Shown one piece after another: positions 8,059 to 16,892 of a DNA stretch of 64,000 bases. The position numbers were made by a program, and so were the translations under genes. Location of the stretch: the NCBI GenBank assembly GCA_013361525.1, contig JABFXY010000139.1, forward strand, positions 1 through 64,000. The letters are read 5' to 3'. Under the pieces are notes generated by a model that had not been told where the DNA came from, searched no databases, and was given only the letters and a program-made list of their open reading frames with translations. This DNA is from Polyangiaceae bacterium (GTDB lineage: Bacteria; Myxococcota_A; Polyangia; Polyangiales; Polyangiaceae). The number at the start of each line of letters is the position of its first letter. Position 1 is the first letter of the stretch.

Positions 8059-9675
8059 ATGGGAAAGTTTGAGGTCAAAGAGATCCGGGGCAAGTGGCGC
8101 GACCCGCGCGCGGAGGAGACGTCCGCGCCGACCGCCGCGTCGAACGACTCGGCGTCGAGCGCTCCGCCCTCGAGCACGCGGCCGACGAGGGGTCGCTCGT
8201 CCCAGGTGCCCCAATCCGTCGGGGAGCTCATGCGCGAGCTCGTTGCGCGCCCCGCCGCCCCCGACGACAAAGACGAATCCGTTTCGAAGGGTCTGCGCGA
8301 CTTGTTCGGCATCGTGGGCACCACCCAGGCCGAGGTCTTCAAGATCGAAGAGGTGGTCGCGCACGGCGGCTTCAGCGTCATCTACCGCGCGAAACATCTG
8401 CGCTTCGCTGCGCCCGCCGCGCTGAAGTGCTTGAAGATTCCGCCGACGCTGACCGGCGCCGAGCGGGAGGAGTTCCTTCTCAAATTCAAAAAGGAGGGCG
8501 AGCTTCTCTTTCGGCTGTCGTCGCAATGCCCGGAGGTCGTGCGGCCGCTCGCCCTCGACGCGTTTCGCCTCGGAGACGGGCAGGTCGTTCCGTTCATCGC
8601 CCTCGAATGGCTCCAAGGCGCCACGCTGAAGGAGACGATCGTCGAACGGATCCTCGCGTCGAAAAAGCCGCTCTCGTTGAAGCGAGCGGTTCAGCTCCTT
8701 ACGCCGGTCGCCCGGGCGCTCGCGCGCGCACACAACTTTCCGAGCTCGGAAGGGCGCCTCGCAATCCTTCATTGCGACTTGAAGCCCGACAACATCTTCG
8801 TCGCGAAGCAGGACGGCGGCGAGGTGCTGAAGATCTTCGACTTCGGTATTGCGAAGGTGCGCATTGCGGCGACCCGCGAAGCCGGCGGCGCGACGCTGAC
8901 GACGGGGCGGAACATGTTCACGCCCGCTTATGCGGCGCCGGAGCAATGGGCTCCGGATCGGTTTGGCCAGACGGGGCCGTGGACGGATCTGTTCGCGCTG
9001 GCGATTACGCTCGCGGAGGTCATAACCCAAAGGCCTGCGCTCGAGGGCTCGTCGGCCGCGATGCTCACGCAATGCCTCGATACGGCGAGGCGGCCGACCC
9101 CACGCACGCTCGGGCTCACGATCGACGACGAAATCGAAGCCATCTTTCTGCGTGCGCTCGCCGTCGATCCGCGCGAGCGCACGCGCTCGGTCGAAGAGTT
9201 TTGGTCGGAGCTCGAGGAGGCAGTCGGCCTGCAGCGGTCGCTGACGGGGCGGCGCAGCGATCCGTTTTTGGCCGTGCCTGTCAGCTTCGAAGAGGAAGAA
9301 GCCGAGGCGTCGGTCTCGGCCGCTCCGCCGAAGCCCGAGGTGCAGCCCGAGCCGGCGCCGGAGCCTCAGCGCGCGGCGGAGCCCGAGGCACCCGCGACAG
9401 AGGTCGTCGCGTCCATCCCGGAGAACATCGCCGCTCCCACCCTGGTTGCGCCCACGCCCGCGGGCTCCAAGCGTGCAGCGAGTGTGACGCCGCCTCGGTC
9501 GTTGCGGCGCAAGCGCGACCCGCTGGTGTTGGATTTGCTCGCGGTCGCGGCGGCTGCATTCTGCGTCGTCGCCGTCGCGAACTGGTACGGAAAGATGAAC
9601 CTGCCCGTCGGGTGGATCGCCCTCGGGATCGTGGGTGTCACGTCGGGGTTCGTCGCGCTCCGATATATGCGATAA
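8059..9675 (+). CDS. Membrane-anchored Ser/Thr protein kinase of non-RD type
   Basis: 538 residues. A low-complexity N-terminal region of about 95 residues precedes the kinase fold: loop AHGGFSVIY, ATP lysine K123 (AALKCL), catalytic loop HCDLKPDN with D240, and DFG at 261-263. The usual HRD arginine is Cys239, making it a non-RD kinase that probably does not depend on activation-loop phosphorylation. A Glu/Pro/Ala-rich linker leads to a basic patch (RRKRD) and two C-terminal hydrophobic segments (about 490-510 and 515-535), so the kinase domain should face the cytoplasm. Third gene of the Hsp70-like/dynamin operon; the neighbours are plausible substrates. Confidence 0.85.
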   Translation: MGKFEVKEIRGKWRDPRAEETSAPTAASNDSASSAPPSSTRPTRGRSSQVPQSVGELMRELVARPAAPDDKDESVSKGLRDLFGIVGTTQAEVFKIEEVVAHGGFSVIYRAKHLRFAAPAALKCLKIPPTLTGAEREEFLLKFKKEGELLFRLSSQCPEVVRPLALDAFRLGDGQVVPFIALEWLQGATLKETIVERILASKKPLSLKRAVQLLTPVARALARAHNFPSSEGRLAILHCDLKPDNIFVAKQDGGEVLKIFDFGIAKVRIAATREAGGATLTTGRNMFTPAYAAPEQWAPDRFGQTGPWTDLFALAITLAEVITQRPALEGSSAAMLTQCLDTARRPTPRTLGLTIDDEIEAIFLRALAVDPRERTRSVEEFWSELEEAVGLQRSLTGRRSDPFLAVPVSFEEEEAEASVSAAPPKPEVQPEPAPEPQRAAEPEAPATEVVASIPENIAAPTLVAPTPAGSKRAASVTPPRSLRRKRDPLVLDLLAVAAAAFCVVAVANWYGKMNLPVGWIALGIVGVTSGFVALRYMR

Positions 9676-9690
9676 GACTGGTCACCGAAC

Positions 9691-11661
9691 GTGGCCTACG
9701 ATCTTGCCCCGCTGAAGAGCTACGTACGCTTTTACCTCGCGATCCTCTCGCAGCTCGAGCGTGTTTGGCAGAGCTTGGTCGCGACCGAGACGGCGATGCG
9801 CGACGAGCTCGGGCCTTTCGCCACCGATCTCGCGCCCGTCCCGCTCGCCGCCATCGGCACGCTGACGGATCCACCGCGCCCGTTGCCGCCCGAGATAGAG
9901 CGCTTGTGGCGCCCGGAGGACGAGGCCGAGCTCGAAGCGCTGTGTGACGTGTACGAGGTCGTCGGGCGCTTCACGTTCCAAGGTGAGGGAGATTCGAATT
10001 TGGCGCTCGTCGCCAAGCTCGTCGACAGCGGGAGAAGCGCCGCCCGGGAGAACGGCGAGGCGTTGCTGGCGCTCGCCGTGCTGCGCGAGCTCGCGAAAGA
10101 GACGGGAGCGCGCCTTCGTTCCGAAGAGGCTGCGCGTGCAGCCGCGGAGCGCACGGACAAGAGCGAGCGGCTCGAGCCGATGATCGAGACCGTCCTCCTT
10201 CGCGCGAAACAGACGCAGGAAGCGCTGCACGCCGTGCCTCTACCCGCGCTCGACGAGCAAGAGTCCGCGGCCGACGAATACAAGAAGCTGCGGGCGAAGC
10301 TGCAACAGGTCTATCAAACCTGCTTGCCATTCCTGAAGAACGCGATCGACAAGGTGTGGAGCTTCGTCGATGCGCCCGTGCCACAGGCGTTTCCGGAAGA
10401 GCTGCCGCTCGTGGAAGAGCTCCCCGCCGAGCTTTTGAGCGTCAGCGTCCCCGGCTCGGACGAGCTCGAGAAAGCGGAGCGGACACTCGCTGCGCTCGGC
10501 GACGAAGCGGGCGCACTGAAGCGCAGCAAAGAGGATATTGCGGCTCGGCTGGTGAAGCTCGAAGGGGACGTCGGCGCCGTCCTCGCCAAACAAGAAGAGA
10601 GCCGGAACGATATCGAGTTTTCGCGCGCGCTCCTCGATTGGGTGAATACGACGGAGCAAGTCACCGCCCATCGTGCACGTGCTTCCGAGCTGGAAAAGGA
10701 GCTCGCGTCGCGTGTGTCGACGGCCGCGCATTTCGTCGAAGAAGCGCGGCGCCGCGCGACGGAGCTCGCGACCGAGGCGGAGAAGCTCGCCGAACGCATC
10801 GCCGCGCTCGAGGCCTTCCACAAAGAGCTCGAGGACACGCGGAAGAAGGAGCCGCTCTTGTTCGGTAAAGAGGAGTGGCGCAAACGCGTGGCCGAGGGCG
10901 ACGCACGGATGGAGGCGGAGCAGGGCGCTCTCAATCAATTCGCGCAGTCACACGCCCAGCACAAAGTGGAGCTCTCTGCCGCCGAGGTTCGCGTGCAGAC
11001 GGCGATGGCCGAACAAGCCATCGTCGAGCGGAGCCTCGCCGACACCCGTGCCCGCGCTATGGAATCCGAAAAAGGACTTCGCGCGCTCGCCGAGAAGCTC
11101 GGCACCAAACGTCCGACGCGGCCCGTCCCCGCCCGCGAGGTGGAGGACATCGTGCTCGCGCTCGAGGACAAGCAGCTGAGGATCGACGCGGAGCTCGAGC
11201 GATTGCGACAAGACCAGCAGCGGATGAAAGAGGACGGCATCCGCGCGATCGCGAGGCAAAAGCAGATCGATTTGGAGCGCCAACATCTGCAGGCGCGGAT
11301 CGACAGCGCGAAGGTCGCCCGCGCAGAAGGTCTCGAGGCAGCCAATAGGAAGCTCGCCGCCGAGCGAAAAGCCGCCGTCGAGGAGCACGTCCGCGAGGTC
11401 CTCGCGGCGCTCGCGAAGTCGCTGGTCCAAGTCGGCACGGTCTTCGTCGATCCGGCGCGCGAGCGCCTCCGCGAGATCACGGAGCCGAGCTACGTCGCTG
11501 CCGAGCGGGTCGAAGCCGCTGGGGTGTCGGTCGCGCCGGTCGTGGAGCGATTGCTCGCGGAGCGCGCCCCGGAGATTGCCAGCGTGGAGGAGCTGCTCGG
11601 CCGCATTCAGCGCGAGTTCTGCGAAGCCGCGCCGGCCGCGTGCCGAACTGCCTGGGGCTGA
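9691..11661 (+). CDS. Long coiled-coil protein, fourth gene of the Hsp70-like/dynamin operon
   Basis: 656 residues from a GTG start 15 nt after the kinase stop. No enzymatic motif is seen. Residues about 245-580 are strongly helical, with heptad-like Leu/Ala/Glu/Arg/Lys composition typical of an extended coiled coil. The first 220 residues are helical and acidic. The C-terminal 90 residues look like a small globular domain with two Cys-containing turns. There is no signal peptide or transmembrane segment, so it is probably cytosolic and could tether or oligomerise with the GTPase or kinase. It converges on bpt with only 16 nt between them. Function unknown. Confidence 0.75.
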   Translation: MAYDLAPLKSYVRFYLAILSQLERVWQSLVATETAMRDELGPFATDLAPVPLAAIGTLTDPPRPLPPEIERLWRPEDEAELEALCDVYEVVGRFTFQGEGDSNLALVAKLVDSGRSAARENGEALLALAVLRELAKETGARLRSEEAARAAAERTDKSERLEPMIETVLLRAKQTQEALHAVPLPALDEQESAADEYKKLRAKLQQVYQTCLPFLKNAIDKVWSFVDAPVPQAFPEELPLVEELPAELLSVSVPGSDELEKAERTLAALGDEAGALKRSKEDIAARLVKLEGDVGAVLAKQEESRNDIEFSRALLDWVNTTEQVTAHRARASELEKELASRVSTAAHFVEEARRRATELATEAEKLAERIAALEAFHKELEDTRKKEPLLFGKEEWRKRVAEGDARMEAEQGALNQFAQSHAQHKVELSAAEVRVQTAMAEQAIVERSLADTRARAMESEKGLRALAEKLGTKRPTRPVPAREVEDIVLALEDKQLRIDAELERLRQDQQRMKEDGIRAIARQKQIDLERQHLQARIDSAKVARAEGLEAANRKLAAERKAAVEEHVREVLAALAKSLVQVGTVFVDPARERLREITEPSYVAAERVEAAGVSVAPVVERLLAERAPEIASVEELLGRIQREFCEAAPAACRTAWG

Positions 11662-11677
11662 GCGGGCGCCGCAGCCC

Positions 11678-12397
11678 TCATTCCCAGCGAGGCTCTTCGT
11701 CGTCGTTCGGCCAGCCGACGAGGCGCTGTTGCGGGCGGAACGTCGCCTTGTAGGCGAGCGACGGGCAGGATTCGACGCAATATCCCAAATAAACGTAGGG
11801 GATACCGTGGTTGCGCGCATTCTCGATTTGCGTCACCACGTTCGCGGTCCCGAGCGACAAATGGGCGTATTCGGGGTCGTAAAAGAAGTAGATCGCGCTC
11901 CAGGCGTGCGGCGTCTCGTCGCATAGGCCGACCCCGACGAGCCGATTGGATGTCGGATCACGAAAGCTGATTTCCCGCGCGGCCGGGTGCGGAAATGTGA
12001 ATTGAAGTCGATACGAGCGCTCGGACAGCTCCGCCTCGTCCCAGCCGCGGATGACTTCGCGCTGGCCGTGCCATCGGTGATAGAGCTCGAGCCGCTCTTC
12101 GTCGAATCGCGGGGCAGCGATTTGGACGCTGAAGTGCGCGCACTTCTTCTTTGCGCGCCGCTGGCTCTTCGACGGCTGGAACGTGGCGGTCGGAACGCGC
12201 GTCGGAACGCACTGCGAGCAGTTCGGACACGAGGGCCGGAAGTAGTCGGGCCCGAACCTGCGCCACCCGCGCTCGAGCAGGGACTCGAGCTCGAGCGGCG
12301 TCACGTCCAGCATGATGCGGTGCTCGAGCGTTGCCGGGCGCTCGGGCAGATACGAGCACGGGCGCGGCTCTTCCTTCAGGACCTCGAGGATGCGCAC
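11678..12397 (-). CDS. bpt: Aspartate/glutamate leucyltransferase (Bpt), N-end-rule tRNA-protein transferase
   Basis: 239 residues. The family transfers Leu from Leu-tRNA to N-terminal Asp/Glu residues and so marks proteins for ClpS/ClpAP degradation. Visible hallmarks are the N-terminal PCSYLP, the Cys cluster CPNCSQC followed by VPTRV, and the acetyltransferase-like core with YFFYDPEY and YLGYCVE. The GTG at 12397 was chosen because it shares its G with the TAG stop of the preceding gene (TAGTG) and places the protein start just before the conserved PRPCSYLP. A GTG 42 nt upstream is possible but would lie inside that gene. Coupling to a secreted Cys-rich protein gene is unusual. Confidence 0.9.
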   Translation of the reverse strand: MRILEVLKEEPRPCSYLPERPATLEHRIMLDVTPLELESLLERGWRRFGPDYFRPSCPNCSQCVPTRVPTATFQPSKSQRRAKKKCAHFSVQIAAPRFDEERLELYHRWHGQREVIRGWDEAELSERSYRLQFTFPHPAAREISFRDPTSNRLVGVGLCDETPHAWSAIYFFYDPEYAHLSLGTANVVTQIENARNHGIPYVYLGYCVESCPSLAYKATFRPQQRLVGWPNDDEEPRWE

Positions 12398-14265
12398 TAT
12401 TGAATACGGAGTTGGTAGTTCCCCGCGTGTTGTCCCCACCCGTCGACGACGATGGTCACCGCTTGGCCCGCCGTCAGCGGGACGGACAATTGTGACACGG
12501 AGCCGAGCCCGGGCACGTCGTCGTTACAACCGAGCTCTTGGGTGCCGGTGCACGTGCCATTCAGAACGTAGAGGACGGTGTCGAAGCTCGAGCCGATCGT
12601 GTCGATGACGTACGTCTTGGTCGTCGGTGCGGTGAACGCGAAGGTGTTGTCGGGTGCCGAGCCGCCGCCGCACGTGCCCGCCCGGGCGTTCAACGAGCCC
12701 GCCGTGGTGCCCGAGACCGTTTGCGGCACGGTGTTCGCCATCGCCACCGTGGGACACGCCGGCTGCGAGCTTCCCGCGACCGTCAGCGTGTAGGTCCCGG
12801 ATTCGCCGTTCGCTCCGTCGACGAGGACGTACACACCTTGGCCCTGCGTCATGACCATGCTGACCAGCGACGTCGGGCTGCTCGCGTCGTCGTTGCAGGC
12901 GAGCTCGCCGCAGGTGGCCGGATCCAGGAGGGTCAGCACGGTGTCGAACTCCGACGTGCCGGTGCTGAAGACGAACGTTCCGGCGAAGGGCGCTTGGAAG
13001 AAGTGGAGCTTCTCGCCCGCCGTCCCATCGCCGCAGCTCGGGCTCAGCGCGCTCTCGAGCCCGAGGGTGCTACCGACCGTCGATTGCGGAACGCTCGACG
13101 GGAGGAACACCGTCGGCTCGCACGTCCCGCACGGCCCGTTGCAGAGCATCTCGCATTCGCCGAAGTTGCAGGCCGCGCCGATCGCGCAGGGGATACCGCA
13201 GCCGCCGCAGTTGCTCGGGTCGTTGGACGTGTCGACGCAATCGCCGCCGCATTGTGTGGTTCCGGGCGGGCAGTCGCCGACGAAATTGACGTTGAGCGCA
13301 TACGGCCCGGAATCGAAGCCGTCGACGACGAGGTACACCGTCCGACCTGCCTCGAGGGGCGCCTGGATCTGTGCGGCCGCGCCGATTTCGTCATCGGAGC
13401 AATCGAGGGTCGAGCAGGACTCGTCCATGAGGACGAGCGCCGTGTCGTACGACGAGCGAATGGTGTCGAAGGTGTAGACCCCTGTCGCCGGCGCCGTGAA
13501 GACGTGCAGCACCTCCGGTGCGGACGCGCCGGTGCAAATCGGTATGTGATCGTTTCCCGAGAACTCGGTCGTGCCGGTCGCCTGGAAAATCAAATCCGAC
13601 GGGAGAAACACGACGTCGCAGATGTTGCAAACGGCGTCGTCACAGGCCCCGCCGATGCATTGCCCGAACTCGCAGGTCTGGAAGCCGGGGCACCCATTGC
13701 CACAGAAGCTGCAGTTCTCGTCGTCGAACTGGGTGTCGACGCACTCGCCGTTGCAGAGCTCGAACGGCTCTTCACATGGGTTGCCGACGCAGTTGCCCGA
13801 GATGCACCCCTGCTCGTCGCCGCATTGATTGCCGCAGAAGCCGCAGTTGTTGCCATCCGACGTCGTGTCGACACAGCTGCCGAAACAGTTCGTCAGGTTG
13901 GGCGGACACTCTTCCGCGCATTGACCGTTATTGCAGACTCCGTCGTCGCACGGCGAAAAGCAGGCGCCGCAATGATTGGGATCCAGCGAGGTGTCGACAC
14001 AGGTTCCCCCGCAGTCCACCGTCGGCGGCTTGCACCCGCCCGTCGTGCATTGCCCGCTCTCGCAGACGCCTTCGGGGCACTCGACGCCGCACGCGCCGCA
14101 GTTCGAAGGGTCCGACGAAACGACCACACATTCGCCGTTGCACTCCCTCTCGCCGTCATTGCAGTCCGCAAAGACGACGGTGGCACCGCAGGAGGATGTC
14201 GCGGCGGCCAGCACGAGGGGCAGCGCAGCGACGAGAGGAAGCAAGAAGACGCGGCGGCGGTCCAT
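12397..14265 (-). CDS. Secreted Cys-rich repeat lipoprotein with PPC-like domains
   Basis: 622 residues. A signal peptide ends in a lipobox-like TSSCG (Cys near 26). Five Cys-rich repeats follow the pattern C-x-G-x-C-V-x-x-x-x-D-x-x-N-C-x-x-C-x-x-x-C: four between about residues 40 and 200 and one near 340. Interleaved are three beta-sandwich segments resembling bacterial pre-peptidase C-terminal domains, each with F.AP..G.Y.F.T...S.DT.L.L near its start and VDG near its end. These repeats are frequent in Myxococcota exoproteins. Role is likely surface adhesion or scaffolding. The stop overlaps the bpt start by one base. Confidence 0.7.
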   Translation of the reverse strand: MDRRRVFLLPLVAALPLVLAAATSSCGATVVFADCNDGERECNGECVVVSSDPSNCGACGVECPEGVCESGQCTTGGCKPPTVDCGGTCVDTSLDPNHCGACFSPCDDGVCNNGQCAEECPPNLTNCFGSCVDTTSDGNNCGFCGNQCGDEQGCISGNCVGNPCEEPFELCNGECVDTQFDDENCSFCGNGCPGFQTCEFGQCIGGACDDAVCNICDVVFLPSDLIFQATGTTEFSGNDHIPICTGASAPEVLHVFTAPATGVYTFDTIRSSYDTALVLMDESCSTLDCSDDEIGAAAQIQAPLEAGRTVYLVVDGFDSGPYALNVNFVGDCPPGTTQCGGDCVDTSNDPSNCGGCGIPCAIGAACNFGECEMLCNGPCGTCEPTVFLPSSVPQSTVGSTLGLESALSPSCGDGTAGEKLHFFQAPFAGTFVFSTGTSEFDTVLTLLDPATCGELACNDDASSPTSLVSMVMTQGQGVYVLVDGANGESGTYTLTVAGSSQPACPTVAMANTVPQTVSGTTAGSLNARAGTCGGGSAPDNTFAFTAPTTKTYVIDTIGSSFDTVLYVLNGTCTGTQELGCNDDVPGLGSVSQLSVPLTAGQAVTIVVDGWGQHAGNYQLRIQ

Positions 14266-14374
14266 GGTTACTCCGGGGGTAGTCTTACCGCCCAGGCTAC
14301 CGGACCGGCGCCGCCTTTACTATTACCCGTTAGGCTCGGCTGGTGGGAGCGCGCTGGTGGGAGCCGCTGGTGCG

Positions 14375-15811
14375 TCACTCGTCCGCTTCAAACGGAAGCT
14401 CCACCTGGCGAAGGACGATCTCGCTGTCCGGATCCATGAAGTGGAGCGTTCGACGGTCGAGGTCGGTGAGCACGAGCTCGTCACGCGCAGGAAGGATGCC
14501 GATGTGCTCCGGCTCGAAAGGCGTGGAGACGGTGTAAACCTCGGCGGCCTGCAGGTCGACGCGGTAGAGGTCACCCTCGTATCCGTCGTTGGAGACGGCC
14601 CACAGCTCCTCCGGGTTTGCGCGGCTGACGAACTCCTGAAGGCCGACGGCGGGACCTGCCATCTTCGTCTGCTTTCGGCTGTCGATGTCGTACAAGACGA
14701 GGCTCTCGTCACCCCAGTTGGATGCAACGACGACGTAGTTTCCCTGGTGGGATACGAAGTAGGAAATCGAACCGTCGATGGCGACATCGACAGGCTCCGC
14801 GTCCGGTTCGAGCGTCTCCGCGTCGATCAGGAGGAGGCGCTGCTCGCCGTCCGGACCTTCGTCGTACGACACGATCGAAGAGCCGTCGGGCGTGAAGCCG
14901 ACCGGCCCCTTGGCGCGAGGGATGATGTGGGTCTCTTTCGTCTCGAGGTTCAAGACGACGAGCTGGTAGTCGTCGATGGATGCGTCGCCGATCTCGACCT
15001 CGCCGTCGTACTTCTTGACGGGGAAGACCGCGAGCCGGTCATCGGGGCTGATGCCGACCCAGGTGAACGAGAAGAACGAGTCCCACTCGATGTCGTCGAC
15101 GCTGACGTCGATATCGGCGCCCGACCACAGGCCCGACTCCGGGAACACGGTGAATTCGCTCGCCTCGAGGTCGTTCATGTCCCACGAAAGCAGGCGAGCT
15201 TGGTGGGTTTGTTCGTCGAGCGAGATCGCGACGAGCCGGTCGCTCTCGTTCGCGAACATGGCTTCGATGTAGTCGCCGCCGTGCGGGATGACGCGCGTCT
15301 CGAGCGTCTTCGCGTCGATGAGGTGAATGTCGTAATCGCTGTCGGCGTTGTCGGCGACGCCGACCCAGCGGCGGCTCGCGCTCTGGCGCGTTCCCCAATA
15401 CCACGTAGGCACCGTGACCCGCGCCTTCTCCTCGAAGCTCTCGTTGTCGAGGAGCAAGAGCTCCTCCTCGGAGCCTTTTTGGCTCATCGCGAGGACGCCA
15501 TTCGATGTGAAGAGCAGTCGAGGATCGCCGCGCTCCGAGAGGTCCGCGATCTCTTCGGCTTCTTTTGCGCCGGGGCGCACGGCGAAGAGCGTTCGCTTCA
15601 CCTGCTCGTCGGTCTGGTCCTGGCGCGGCTCTGCGCTCACGAGCACGTAGGTGGTCTCACTCTCCGGATCGACGGCGACCGAGCCGTCGCCCAGGTACGT
15701 CCCGAGGTTCGAGTTCGGATCGTTCTCGCCCAGGGAGAGGCCCGTGCACCCCGTCAGCGCCGCGGCAGCGACGAAGTGAAGTGCAAGGAAGCGCAAGGAA
15801 GTCGTTCGCAT
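14375..15811 (-). CDS. Beta-propeller-like surface lipoprotein
   Basis: 478 residues from the ATG at 15811, chosen because GGGGAG lies 4 nt upstream and it opens directly into a signal peptide with lipobox (ALTGC; Cys about 22). The mature protein is acidic and made of repeating units with Asp-rich turns, such as SPDDRLAVF, TPDGSSIVS and DIDSRKQT, a TolB/WD40-like propeller pattern. No catalytic residues are recognised. It sits upstream of the Cys-rich repeat gene on the same strand with a gap of about 110 nt, as part of a lipoprotein-rich block. Partner unknown. Confidence 0.7.
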   Translation of the reverse strand: MRTTSLRFLALHFVAAAALTGCTGLSLGENDPNSNLGTYLGDGSVAVDPESETTYVLVSAEPRQDQTDEQVKRTLFAVRPGAKEAEEIADLSERGDPRLLFTSNGVLAMSQKGSEEELLLLDNESFEEKARVTVPTWYWGTRQSASRRWVGVADNADSDYDIHLIDAKTLETRVIPHGGDYIEAMFANESDRLVAISLDEQTHQARLLSWDMNDLEASEFTVFPESGLWSGADIDVSVDDIEWDSFFSFTWVGISPDDRLAVFPVKKYDGEVEIGDASIDDYQLVVLNLETKETHIIPRAKGPVGFTPDGSSIVSYDEGPDGEQRLLLIDAETLEPDAEPVDVAIDGSISYFVSHQGNYVVVASNWGDESLVLYDIDSRKQTKMAGPAVGLQEFVSRANPEELWAVSNDGYEGDLYRVDLQAAEVYTVSTPFEPEHIGILPARDELVLTDLDRRTLHFMDPDSEIVLRQVELPFEADE

Positions 15812-15975
15812 GCGCTCCCCGATTGCAGCGGCCATGCCACCGCGGATGCACGGGGTGCGCAGATGTCGATGCTCTCGATTGCGCGTAAATCGCGGGTGCA
15901 CCCTCTGGCGTCGATGTCGCGCTCGCTACGAACGCCAGTGGACGGATCGACGACCGAGCGAGTTTGCAAGCGGCG

Positions 15976-16869
15976 TCAGCGCCATCGCGGATCGTCGGCG
16001 ACGAGTCTGTCGAAAGCCTGCTCGACGAGCGGCGCAACCGGTCCGCCGTAGGTGTGACCAGCACCTTCCGCGTAGGAGGTCGCGACGTCGAGCTCGGCTT
16101 TCGTGATCCAAGCCTTCGACATCTTCGCGGCCTTCGCGCAGCTCGTCTGACCACAAACGATCTCGACGCGGCGCACGCCCTCACGCTTGAGCTTCTTCGC
16201 GAGGCCGATCGTCCACTCCGCAGAGCCTCCCTCGACGAGCAAGATCCCGGCAGTTTTCGCTTCGACGGCACCCCCCTGCTGCAAATACAGGATGCCCATC
16301 GTCGCGCCCTGCGAATAGCCGCCGTAGATCGAGCCCTGAAGATCGACCCAATCTCCATATCGCTTTGCGAGGGCGTCGAGCGCCAGCACGACCTCTTTGC
16401 CGAGCTCGTGGTGACCGTCGTAGAAGTAGCCCCGCTCCTCCTCCGGCAGCTGCTTGTCCATCGCGCGGCCCGCGGTGCAGAGGATGAAGCCGCGTCCTCG
16501 AACGAGCTCTTTGTATCGCTCGCAATGAGGCTCGGGCCGGCCTCCGGCGCCGTGGCCGACGATGACGAGCGGCGCGCCACGCCGATCGGTCGAAGGCGTG
16601 ACGACGACCGAAGGGGCGAAGCCCTGCACCTCGAGACGCTCCGTGCGACTCTCGATCGGCTTCACCGGGGGGGCGCTCGAAGCGGAGGCGGATGGTGCGG
16701 GCAGAAGGGCCGGCGCGGGGGCGGCGGAGTCGGGCGCGACGAGCGTCGAGTGGGGCGCTGCTTCGGTAGGTGATGGGCTCGAGGCCGAGCTGCAACCGAA
16801 GGAGGCCGCCGCACCGGCGGCGATGCCGAGCGCGAGCTGGATCCCTCGATGTGATCTCCGACGCCTCAC
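15976..16869 (-). CDS. Alpha/beta-hydrolase lipoprotein
   Basis: 297 residues. Signal peptide with lipobox AASFGC (Cys26), then an Ala/Pro/Ser linker to about residue 70 and a compact alpha/beta-hydrolase core. The oxyanion strand is VIVGHGAGG (about 102-110), the nucleophile elbow GGYSQGA (Ser186) and the likely catalytic histidine is in GAGHTYGG (His272). Exported esterases and dienelactone-hydrolase-like enzymes have this layout. It is preceded 23 nt upstream by another lipoprotein gene on the same strand, so co-transcription is likely. Substrate cannot be inferred. Confidence 0.75.
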   Translation of the reverse strand: MRRRRSHRGIQLALGIAAGAAASFGCSSASSPSPTEAAPHSTLVAPDSAAPAPALLPAPSASASSAPPVKPIESRTERLEVQGFAPSVVVTPSTDRRGAPLVIVGHGAGGRPEPHCERYKELVRGRGFILCTAGRAMDKQLPEEERGYFYDGHHELGKEVVLALDALAKRYGDWVDLQGSIYGGYSQGATMGILYLQQGGAVEAKTAGILLVEGGSAEWTIGLAKKLKREGVRRVEIVCGQTSCAKAAKMSKAWITKAELDVATSYAEGAGHTYGGPVAPLVEQAFDRLVADDPRWR

Positions 16870-16892
16870 CGGCGAGAGTGTACCCGGCCGTT

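Noticed and set aside
12538..14439. Long plus-strand reading frame antisense to the Cys-rich repeat gene
   Set aside because: Composition is Arg/Ala/Val-rich with no domain, and the opposite strand encodes a signal peptide and regular Cys repeats. Long antisense frames are common in high-GC DNA.
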